In this document: in pieces, positions 1 through 6,071 of the stretch
How the letters are laid out: every line of letters starts with the position of its first letter
Numbering within the stretch: the first letter of the stretch is position 1
Origin: Planctomycetota bacterium
Lineage (GTDB): Bacteria; Planctomycetota; DG-23; SLPQ01
Direction: 5' to 3'
DNA length: 8,083 nt
Assembly: GCA_021160625.1 (NCBI GenBank)
Contig: JAGHCE010000203.1
Location: forward strand, 1 to 8,083
Position numbers and translations under genes: made by a program
The notes under the pieces: generated by a model
The model's database searches: none
What the model was told of the DNA's origin: nothing
Seen by the model: only the letters and a program-made list of their open reading frames with translations

Positions 1-893
1 GTATAGGGGCACCGGTTGCCCTCGCAGACGAGGCTGCCGGAACCGGCCACGCATATAAAAATGTAGAACCTCTCATCGCTCGCCGGTTCGACAAAGCGCT
101 CTCGGGCCTGTATCTTCTCTATCACGAAATATTCGCACCTGTCGAGGATGTCGCGCCGGCACGGGCTCTGGGAGACCCTCTGCGCGGGCACGGTGCCCAC
201 CGGCCCCCTCTGGAAGTCTATGACGTTGAGGGCGTGTTCGATATGAAGGGGGCGCTCCTTGCCGTCGTCGCCGACCCTGCCCCAGTCCCAAACGCGGTAG
301 GTGGCGTCGCTGGTCTGCTGAATCTCGCAGAGCAATATCCCCTCACCTATCGCGTGAACGGTTCCGGCGGCGACGTGAACGAGGTCACCGGCAGCAACGT
401 CAACGCGGTGGAGGCACTTCTCGAGGGTCTTCTCGTCCAGGCGCGCGAGGAACTCATCCTTAGTCGTGCCGGGCTTTACCCCCGCAATGAGGCTCGAACC
501 GACCTCGGCGGCCAGGATATACCATGCCTCGTTCTTGCCGGATTCCCCGGAATCGTCACGGTTTCGGGCATACTCGTCATCAGGATGGACCTGCACCGAA
601 AGGGCCGCCGTCGCGTCGATAAACTTCACGAGCAGCGGAAACTCTCTGTAACCCCTCGACGAAAGCGCCTCTCCCAGTACCTCTTCGGGGGCCTCCTGCC
701 AAATCTGCCTCAAGGTGCGCCCTTCAAGCGGCCCGTTGCGCACGACGCTGACGTCGTCGAAGTGGTCGGAAACCTCCCACGATTCGCCGATCTTGCCTTC
801 CGGCAGGCGCTTGGCAAGCGTGCTCTCGATGGCCCTGCCGCCCCATATCTTCGGCTTGTATATCTCGTAAAACTTCAGCGGATACATCTGCAC
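1..893 (-). CDS. manA: Mannose-6-phosphate isomerase, class I (partial, C-terminus off the left edge)
   Basis: Interconverts mannose-6-phosphate and fructose-6-phosphate in the cytoplasm, feeding GDP-mannose synthesis for surface glycans. I translated the minus strand by hand: 297 codons are open, and the frame is still open at base 1. Visible family features are the N-terminal KPKIWGG stretch (residues 13-19), VQVHPDD (100-106; zinc ligands Gln101 and His103), GKNEAWY (119-125; Glu122), TVHAIG (178-183; His180) and TYRVWDWGR (198-206; likely catalytic Arg200). All expected metal ligands are present. Bacillus-type enzymes of this family are about 315 residues, so perhaps 20 are missing. The start is taken as GTG at 893 because a GGAG lies 7 bases upstream. 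ATG at 887, two codons later, is the alternative, but its spacing to that GGAG is 13. It sits 251 bp downstream of a glycan operon on the same strand, which fits a role in sugar supply. Product identity is very secure; the exact start is moderately secure. Confidence 0.95.
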   Translation of the reverse strand, partial: MQMYPLKFYEIYKPKIWGGRAIESTLAKRLPEGKIGESWEVSDHFDDVSVVRNGPLEGRTLRQIWQEAPEEVLGEALSSRGYREFPLLVKFIDATAALSVQVHPDDEYARNRDDSGESGKNEAWYILAAEVGSSLIAGVKPGTTKDEFLARLDEKTLEKCLHRVDVAAGDLVHVAAGTVHAIGEGILLCEIQQTSDATYRVWDWGRVGDDGKERPLHIEHALNVIDFQRGPVGTVPAQRVSQSPCRRDILDRCEYFVIEKIQARERFVEPASDERFYIFICVAGSGSLVCEGNRCPY

Positions 894-900
894 GTCGGAT

Positions 901-904
901 CTCC
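901..904 (-). promoter_or_regulatory. Ribosome binding site deciding the manA start
   Basis: GGAG on the minus strand lies 7 bases before GTG 893, the ideal distance, but 13 bases before ATG 887. This favours the GTG as the manA start, adding Met-Gln before the usual MYPLKF beginning. Confidence 0.6.
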
Positions 905-929
905 GGAGGGGACACGCGAATTGCCCTAC

Positions 930-957
930 ATACTACGGCTGCAACCACTTAACTCAA
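930..957 (-). promoter_or_regulatory. Possible sigma-70-type promoter for manA
   Basis: On the minus strand a TTGAGT box (957-952) and a TAGTAT box (935-930) are separated by 16 bases. Each matches 4 of 6 positions of the classical -35 and -10 consensus. Transcription would begin near 923, leaving a leader of about 30 bases that contains the GGAG ribosome binding site. The position between the last operon gene and manA makes sense, but the match is modest and the host's promoter consensus is unknown. Confidence 0.3.
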
Positions 958-1007
958 GGGGAAAGGGGGTCTTTCGCGGGCGAGGGGAGCCTGGCCCCTA
1001 CGGCATC

Positions 1008-1030
1008 TATTCCGCGTGCGGCAAACCGCA
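1008..1030. repeat. 23-bp imperfect direct repeat, copy A
   Basis: Matches copy B at 1077-1099 in 21 of 23 bases; the copies are 69 bp apart start to start. The right part of this copy contains the perfect inverted repeat GTGCGG-CAAA-CCGCAC (1016-1031), so it could form a stem-loop. Confidence 0.75.
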
Positions 1031-1042
1031 CCCAATAGGTAG

Positions 1043-1062
1043 GGCGGACATTCTTGTCTGCC
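1043..1062. repeat. Hairpin between the two direct repeats
   Basis: GGCGGACA and TGTCTGCC are inverted with a 4-base TTCT loop. Seven of eight pairs are Watson-Crick; the eighth (1046 with 1059) is G-U as plus-strand RNA but C-A as minus-strand RNA. It sits between the two 23-bp direct repeat copies, which suggests the three parts form one composite element. Confidence 0.6.
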
Positions 1063-1076
1063 GTCATTTATTCCGC

Positions 1077-1099
1077 TATTCCGCGCGCGGCAAGCCGCA
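1077..1099. repeat. 23-bp imperfect direct repeat, copy B
   Basis: Matches copy A at 1008-1030 except at two positions (1086 and 1094). It includes the inverted repeat GCGGC-AA-GCCGC (1087-1098). Its first eight bases, TATTCCGC, are also found directly before it at 1069-1076, giving a short tandem duplication. Confidence 0.75.
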
Positions 1100-1144
1100 G
1101 CCTCGTCGCCGAACACATCCCTTGGGACAGTTACGCAATGCCGG

Positions 1145-2233
1145 TCAGTGTCTCGCCCACAGGACACTCTCCCGTCCGGAAAGGTACCTCGCGAGCGCGC
1201 CGACCGGCGCGACAACAAGAGACGCGGCAATCTCAACGATCGTCGCAGCCGGGCCTCCGGCCAGAATCGCCGCAGCCACAATCACCGCCGAAAGCGCCAC
1301 CACCGGGACCGCCACTACCGCGCCGGCGCCGCCTGCCGCCACGCAGAGGAGAAATCCCACCGCGAATAACGGGAAGAAAAGCCTCAATGCCTTGTGGCAA
1401 ATAAGCGGCACAATCGTGCGCAGCGAGAAAATCCTCCTGTACCTTACCGGGTGCAGAAGCAACTGCCAATTCCCCGCAAGGGTCCGAATGCGCCGGTTCC
1501 AGGTCCTTGCCGCGCTTTCTGAAGGCTCCAGCGCAACGGCCTGCGGCTCGTACAGAAACCTCCCCTTCGCCGCGGCCGCTACCGATATCACGAGGTCGTC
1601 GAGGATCGTTTCGGCCGGTATGAGGCCGACAGCCCGGCGCCTTACCGCGTACAGGGCGCCCGTCGCCCCCGCCACGGCGCCGCACCGGCCCTCCCAGGAC
1701 CGAAGCGTCTCTTCGTACCTGCGGTACATCCCCTCGGCGCCGCCGCCGGCAACTGCCAACCGTCCGGTCACCGCGGCCACGTCGGGGTCCGCAAAACGGG
1801 CCGCAAGGGCACGGATGCTGCCTGCGGCGATCTCCTGCCGGGCATCCGTAAAGACAAGCACCTCACCGCGGGCAGCTTCGATGCCGGCGTTAAGCGCAGA
1901 GGCCTTGCCCAGCCGCCTGGGCAGCGAAATGACATTGACACCTGCCAGGCGCGCGTCCCGAAGATGGTCGGGGGCATAATCGCTGCCGCCGTCGTCGACT
2001 ACTACTATCTCCAGGCGGTCTGAGGGATAGTCCTGTGAAATGATGTTGTCCACCTTTGCGCCCAGGCGCGCACCCTCGTCGTAGACGGGGAGTATGACGC
2101 TGACAAGCGGGAAGGAGTGTTGCTCGCGGGCACGCCTTCCGGCCAGGCGGGAGATCAGAAATAGAAGCGCGGGATAACCGACGTACGTGAACGCCATCGC
2201 CGCCGCAAACACAAGTGCGATCTTAAAGGGCAT
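1145..2233 (-). CDS. Glycosyltransferase family 2, membrane-associated
   Basis: A 362-residue enzyme predicted to transfer a sugar from a nucleotide-sugar donor to a growing glycan at the inner face of the membrane. A hydrophobic N-terminal segment (about residues 5-28) precedes the GT-A domain, with SVILPVYDEG (45-54), VVVDDGGSD (77-85), a GKASALNAG stretch (109-117) and FTDAR (128-132) in the metal-binding position. ILDDL (210-214) is the likely catalytic-base region and RRIRTLAGNW (247-256) resembles the Q/RxxRW motif of processive GT2 enzymes. Hydrophobic stretches at about 272-300 and 305-345 are likely membrane segments. The ATG at 2233 has a GAGG 6 bases upstream and overlaps the preceding gene's end by 11 bp. 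It is the last gene of the tight cluster. Donor and acceptor cannot be read from the sequence. The family is secure; whether it is truly processive is not. Confidence 0.9.
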   Translation of the reverse strand: MPFKIALVFAAAMAFTYVGYPALLFLISRLAGRRAREQHSFPLVSVILPVYDEGARLGAKVDNIISQDYPSDRLEIVVVDDGGSDYAPDHLRDARLAGVNVISLPRRLGKASALNAGIEAARGEVLVFTDARQEIAAGSIRALAARFADPDVAAVTGRLAVAGGGAEGMYRRYEETLRSWEGRCGAVAGATGALYAVRRRAVGLIPAETILDDLVISVAAAAKGRFLYEPQAVALEPSESAARTWNRRIRTLAGNWQLLLHPVRYRRIFSLRTIVPLICHKALRLFFPLFAVGFLLCVAAGGAGAVVAVPVVALSAVIVAAAILAGGPAATIVEIAASLVVAPVGALARYLSGRESVLWARH

Positions 2234-3674
2234 TTCCGGCCTCTACGGGCTCTCGGACAGCGGCGCTTGCCGAGGCAGCCTTGTGCGCCGGGTGCTGCTG
2301 GATGCGCGTCCCGTTTGTCCCCTGGCGGCGGACCACGACGCCCAGGGTGCGAAACATCAGTTCGAGGTCGAGGAAGGCAGAATAGTTGGTAATGTAGTAG
2401 AGATTAAGCAGCGACTTGTCCTTAAAGGCCAGGTCGTCACGGCCGTTTACCTGGGCAAGGCCCGTTATGCCGGGCAGGACGTTGAGCGTGATGCGCTCGA
2501 ACTCGTCAAACCTGTCCGCCACGTACGGCACCACTGCGCGCGGACCCACGAGACTCATCTCGCCGAGGATGACGTTTACCAGCTGCGGCAGCTCGTCAAG
2601 GCTCCACTTCCTCAGGAACCGTCCGGCCCTCGTAATCCTGGGATCGTCTCTTCTCGTCAGCGCGCCCTTGTGCTCGGAGCCTGTGTGCATAGTCCGAAAC
2701 TTGTACAGGGTGAAGCACTTCGAGTTCTTGCCCACGCGCTTCTGCCTGAAGAGAAACCCGCCCGGCGAATCGAGGGCTATCCAGACCGCGCAGAACGCCA
2801 GCACCGGCGAGAGGACGACCAGCAGCACCATCGCCGCCAGAACGTCCATCACCCTCTTGACCAGGGCGCTCCAGCCCTCTATGCGCAACGGGCCGTAAGA
2901 TATCGTCGGAACGAATCCGACCATCTCCACGTGTGCGCGGCTTGTCAGCATCGACAGCATTGTCGGCACCACCCTGATGGAGACGCCCGCGTTTTCACAG
3001 GCCTTGAGAACCACGGAGGCGTTGGAGTTGTGCATCTCGGTGCCCTCGACAACCACCTCGTCCACATCGTATTCGGCAAGCACCCTCGGCAGGTCCCTGA
3101 TGCCGCCGAGGCATGATACAATAGAATCGCCGCCCACAGCCGCCCGGCTGTCGCAAAGCACACCCAGAAGCCTGTACCTGCCCGCGGCGAGCACCCGCAG
3201 GACCTTCAGCGACGCCCCTGCAAACCCGATTCCCAGGAGCGACCTGGGCTCTCTCCTGAGGCGCCCAGCCCACAAAAGGCGCCTTGCCAAGAGCCGCCAA
3301 CCGAGAATGTAACCCCCCGCCAGCGGCAGCGTCATCAGCATAACACTCGACGGCAGCCGCCCGGCGGTCCCGGTGCGGTAGATGTACGCGACCATTATGA
3401 TGACGACCCAGGAAAAGAACACGGGCCGCAGCAACGTGATATAGTCCTCAACGGCCGCGTTGACCCAGTCGGTTTTGCTTACACGCGACAAGGCGAATAT
3501 CAAGAGCGGAACAGCAAGCGCGAACGGAAGGATTTCAAGGTATGCCGCAAAATTGAAGGCCCAGGAAGACCTCCCGAGCCGGAAGGCGAAGGCCGTCAGA
3601 ATAGCCAGGTTAAAGGCCGCAACATCCGCAAAAAGCCAGAGGGAAACCCTCCGACGGTCGGCATCCTTGCCCAC
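2223..3674 (-). CDS. Polyprenyl-phosphate sugar-1-phosphate transferase (initiating glycosyltransferase, WcaJ/WbaP-like)
   Basis: A 483-residue integral membrane enzyme expected to move a hexose-1-phosphate from a nucleotide sugar to undecaprenyl phosphate, the first committed step of exopolysaccharide or O-antigen assembly. The N-terminal part has hydrophobic segments at about 12-33, 45-63, 84-98 and 108-126. A Rossmann-like middle domain starts around LLGIGFAGAS (146-155). The catalytic bacterial sugar transferase domain begins near 271 with KRVMDV, a membrane helix (about 278-300), FRQKRVGKN (309-317), YKFRTM (324-329), the Asp360-Glu361 pair in WSLDELPQL, MSLVGPRAV (373-381) and PGITGLAQVNGR (401-412). 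A tail of about 30 residues rich in Ala, Gln and charged residues follows the conserved core. The start is GTG, supported by GGAG 7 bases upstream. It lies 36 bp after the deacetylase gene and overlaps the next gene by 11 bp. The specific sugar is unknown. Confidence 0.95.
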   Translation of the reverse strand: MGKDADRRRVSLWLFADVAAFNLAILTAFAFRLGRSSWAFNFAAYLEILPFALAVPLLIFALSRVSKTDWVNAAVEDYITLLRPVFFSWVVIIMVAYIYRTGTAGRLPSSVMLMTLPLAGGYILGWRLLARRLLWAGRLRREPRSLLGIGFAGASLKVLRVLAAGRYRLLGVLCDSRAAVGGDSIVSCLGGIRDLPRVLAEYDVDEVVVEGTEMHNSNASVVLKACENAGVSIRVVPTMLSMLTSRAHVEMVGFVPTISYGPLRIEGWSALVKRVMDVLAAMVLLVVLSPVLAFCAVWIALDSPGGFLFRQKRVGKNSKCFTLYKFRTMHTGSEHKGALTRRDDPRITRAGRFLRKWSLDELPQLVNVILGEMSLVGPRAVVPYVADRFDEFERITLNVLPGITGLAQVNGRDDLAFKDKSLLNLYYITNYSAFLDLELMFRTLGVVVRRQGTNGTRIQQHPAHKAASASAAVREPVEAGNAL

Positions 3675-3681
3675 GCTTTCG

Positions 3682-3685
3682 CTCC
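3682..3685 (-). promoter_or_regulatory. Ribosome binding site for the sugar transferase GTG start
   Basis: GGAG on the minus strand, 7 bases before GTG 3674. It lies in the 36-bp gap after the deacetylase stop and supports the GTG as the true start. Confidence 0.65.
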
Positions 3686-3710
3686 GTCGATTTTCCCACC
3701 GCGCGCCTGC

Positions 3711-4463
3711 TCAGGCCCCCCGGCCCCCGCGCTTTTCGGTAAAAATCCTTTCCAGACTCAGCACTCCGTATCTTGCCAGGCGCCAGCCAAGGTACAACCG
3801 GGGCCTTGCAAGAATACGCATTAGGCGCTGAGAGTTAATATCGGCAGTGACGGCCATCCTGTTTAGTGCAAAGTCGCTCGACACGGCCGATAGGAACCCC
3901 GGCCTCGACGTGAAGACCCCACGGTAGCCCGCGCGCCGGGCAATATCCAGCACCCTCGCGTCACACCGTCCGCCCGGAACCGCCATAAAACGCACCTCGC
4001 GGCCGCCGGTCGCCTCCAAATCGGCCTTGGAATCGCCAAGAGAGGCCCGAAGCGCATTGCAGGGCATCTGGGTCATAAACCGGTGCGTCACACCGTGGGA
4101 GCCTATCTCCTGGCCCGCATCCGCCAGGGACCGCACCGCGTCCCCGGAAAGCATCCCGCTTGCGCCGAGGTTGCCGCTGTTTAGAAAGAAAATCCCGCTT
4201 ATGCCCCGCTCGGCAAGCGCCGAAGCCGCCCACTCCTGCCCCTCCCACGAGTCATCAAACGTCAGGAGCACCCCGTCAGGATCAAGGCGCCCTTCCTGCA
4301 AGACATCGCTCGGCTTCAGGAAGCACAGGTTCAGAGCCTCCGTCACTTCAAGGTGCTTTTCAAACTGCGTGCGGGTAAGAACATAGCGCCTGTGCGGACG
4401 AGGAAACGCTGCCTTGTCTTCTTCGTTTTCGACGAAATTGTGATACATAAGGCAAAGCGCCAT
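3711..4463 (-). CDS. Polysaccharide deacetylase (NodB/CE4 family)
   Basis: A 250-residue metal-dependent deacetylase predicted to remove acetyl groups from an amino sugar or polysaccharide. Motif 1 is LLTFDDS (66-72) with the catalytic Asp70 and metal-binding Asp71; the usual Gly after the pair is Ser here. Motif 2 is GSHGVTHRFM (121-130), giving the His123 and His127 metal ligands. Motif 3 appears as RFMAVPGG (158-165). No signal peptide is evident: the protein begins directly with MALCLMYHNF, the common first strand of this family, so its site of action (cytoplasm, or outside by another route) is open. The ATG directly abuts the TAG of the upstream gene and has GAGGG 7 bases upstream, inside that gene's end, indicating translational coupling. 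In this setting the likely substrate is the glycan or lipid-linked precursor made by the cluster. Family certain, substrate unknown. Confidence 0.92.
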   Translation of the reverse strand: MALCLMYHNFVENEEDKAAFPRPHRRYVLTRTQFEKHLEVTEALNLCFLKPSDVLQEGRLDPDGVLLTFDDSWEGQEWAASALAERGISGIFFLNSGNLGASGMLSGDAVRSLADAGQEIGSHGVTHRFMTQMPCNALRASLGDSKADLEATGGREVRFMAVPGGRCDARVLDIARRAGYRGVFTSRPGFLSAVSSDFALNRMAVTADINSQRLMRILARPRLYLGWRLARYGVLSLERIFTEKRGGRGA

Positions 4464-6071
4464 CTATCTTCCCTCGGGAGGGAGATCCAGCTGCACTCCA
4501 ACCCCGGGCATCGGAATTTCCATAGCACCAGGCCTGCGCGGGCCGAGGTACCGGTAAACGTAGATGTCCGGCCGGGGGTTTCCGGTGGCACGTGCCCTGC
4601 CAACAAGCTCGAAGTTCGCCGTCTGCACGTAGTCCAGGAAGGGCACAATGGCGTCGGGCTGCCAGGCGGCCTTCTTGCGACCCTCAACGACCACCACGTC
4701 CGGCGCGATCTTCGCCACCTCGTCTTTTATCTCTTGTGTCGTCCAGGGTCTGACAGTGCGGGCGATTTCCTTTTGGATGGCGTCGACAAAAAACACCTTG
4801 CTGGCCCGGACAACCGTCGGGCGCTTCCTGCCGGCAATCTGTCTCACGCGGAAGATAAACGTGCCGTTGCGCTCGCCGGAGTAAAGGATTCTCTTGGGCC
4901 GCTCGGCAAGCGCCAGCTCGGCCGCCCGGCGACTCTGGCCGCTAAAGGCAGGCAGCCGCTGCACGTTATGGACGAATGTCCAGCCCACGGCGATGACGGC
5001 CGCCACCGCTACGAGGACAACCTGCCGACGTCGCCCTTCCGCCGTCAGCCACGCGAAGGCCGCGCCTGCGAAGTACGCCAGTGCCGGCGTCCAGAACATC
5101 GCGAGGCGTGCAGACTTGTAGCCGACAATGGAAAAAAACAGGTAAAAGACCCCCGCCCACAGCGCCCAGAGGAGCGCGTCTGCCCGCACCTTGCGTATGA
5201 GGGCCCAGACGAGGCCCACGACGAGAAACACCGTGCAAGGCCAGCCCAGGTAATGCGATGCGACCCTCGCCGGGTAATAGAGCCAGTTACCCGCATCAAA
5301 GAACCCGTACTGCCGGGCTGCCCCGGCAACCAGCATCACGTTTGCGCGTCCGAACCTCGCCGACAGTGCCGCCAGTGGTACCGTGAGAATCACCAGCGCC
5401 ACAAACCCCGGCCACATCTCTCTTGCAAAGACCCTGAGACTTCGCTTCCGAACAAGTAGGTGGACGGCGATCGGCACTGCCAGAAGGATCGCCGGCTGCT
5501 TGACCCAGCCCGCAAGGCCGATGAAAATCACGCACCACGTAAGGAGTCTGTGCGCGCCTTCGTCCACGTATCGCTTGTACAGAAACGCCGCCACAAGCAG
5601 AAATGCCGTCGCCGGCAGCTCCAGCATCACCTCGCCGCCCCACCTCACCGACGCCGGTCCCGCCGCCAGCACCGCCGCAGCAAATGCCGCCGCCGGCTGG
5701 CCGAAACCCCGTCGCAGCGTCTCGTAGAAGAAAACCAGCCCCCCCAGCCACACCAGCGCAACGGCCAGCCGACCAGCCAAGGGGCACACGCCGAGGGCGG
5801 CATAGAAGGGTGCCTGGACTGCGGCGAAAAGCGGCGGGTATCGACCGATCCCGATGGCAGGCGACGTGAGGTAGTACCGCCCGGCCCATTCGAGTGGATG
5901 GTCGATCGGCAACTCGGCCGCCGCATCGAGAACAAAGACCCCGTCGGCCGCGTGGCGGGACGCGTCAGGATAGGTGAAATCCGCATTGCCGGCGTTTACT
6001 GCCAGGCCGACTGTCACCACGGCAAGGCAGCCGAACACCACCCAATCGAAGGCATTGGCGCGCTTGTTCAC
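4464..6071 (-). CDS. GT39/ArnT-like membrane glycosyltransferase
   Basis: A 535-residue multi-pass membrane protein resembling bacterial family 39 (dolichyl-phosphate-mannose-type, PMT_2) transferases, which use a polyprenyl-phosphate-linked sugar at the periplasmic face. After a first helix (about 9-26) comes YPDASRHAADG (34-44), with Asp36, His40 and Asp43 in the first outer loop where this family carries its acidic catalytic residue, then GIGRYPPLFAAV (74-85). Many hydrophobic helices follow to about residue 380, then a soluble C-terminal domain of about 150 residues. The frame stays open far upstream, but that part lies inside the methyltransferase gene and is not protein-like. The GTG at 6071 is chosen because the hydrophobic protein starts there, it forms a GTGA overlap with the upstream stop, and GAGGGG lies 7 bases before it. 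It may glycosylate a lipid, protein or polysaccharide; the target is not visible. Confidence 0.87.
   Translation of the reverse strand: MNKRANAFDWVVFGCLAVVTVGLAVNAGNADFTYPDASRHAADGVFVLDAAAELPIDHPLEWAGRYYLTSPAIGIGRYPPLFAAVQAPFYAALGVCPLAGRLAVALVWLGGLVFFYETLRRGFGQPAAAFAAAVLAAGPASVRWGGEVMLELPATAFLLVAAFLYKRYVDEGAHRLLTWCVIFIGLAGWVKQPAILLAVPIAVHLLVRKRSLRVFAREMWPGFVALVILTVPLAALSARFGRANVMLVAGAARQYGFFDAGNWLYYPARVASHYLGWPCTVFLVVGLVWALIRKVRADALLWALWAGVFYLFFSIVGYKSARLAMFWTPALAYFAGAAFAWLTAEGRRRQVVLVAVAAVIAVGWTFVHNVQRLPAFSGQSRRAAELALAERPKRILYSGERNGTFIFRVRQIAGRKRPTVVRASKVFFVDAIQKEIARTVRPWTTQEIKDEVAKIAPDVVVVEGRKKAAWQPDAIVPFLDYVQTANFELVGRARATGNPRPDIYVYRYLGPRRPGAMEIPMPGVGVQLDLPPEGR

Larger units (their letters stand above)
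894..1144. other. Intergenic region with a chain of short hairpins between the GT2 gene and manA
   Basis: No convincing gene lies here; the open frames on both strands have no protein-like composition. In about 140 bases there are five inverted repeats: GAAAG/CTTTC (961-975), AGGGG/CCCCT (983-999), GTGCGG/CCGCAC (1016-1031), GGCGGACA/TGTCTGCC (1043-1062, one imperfect pair) and GCGGC/GCCGC (1087-1098). None is followed by a T-run in the minus direction, so none is a classical intrinsic terminator. The block could be a remnant of an interspersed REP-like or MITE-like element, or a structured transcript end. The manA promoter and ribosome binding site lie at its left end. Confidence 0.55.

Noticed and set aside
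1118..1127. Small palindrome TCCC-TT-GGGA just downstream of the GT2 stop as a terminator
   Set aside because: A 4-bp stem with a 2-base loop is too weak, and no T-run follows in the minus direction.
949..1281. A 110-codon minus-strand frame spanning the gap and the GT2 3' end
   Set aside because: It overlaps the GT2 coding region in a different frame, consists largely of translated hairpin repeats, is rich in Arg and Cys, and shows no domain.
234..1979. A 581-codon open frame on the plus strand
   Set aside because: It runs antisense across manA, the hairpin-rich gap and the GT2 gene, all well recognised on the minus strand. Its translation is Arg/Pro/Ala-rich without any domain. High GC makes such antisense frames common.
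4353..5459. A 368-codon open frame on the plus strand
   Set aside because: Antisense to the deacetylase and GT39-like genes; the translation has no recognisable domain and unusual His/Arg content, typical of a GC-rich shadow.
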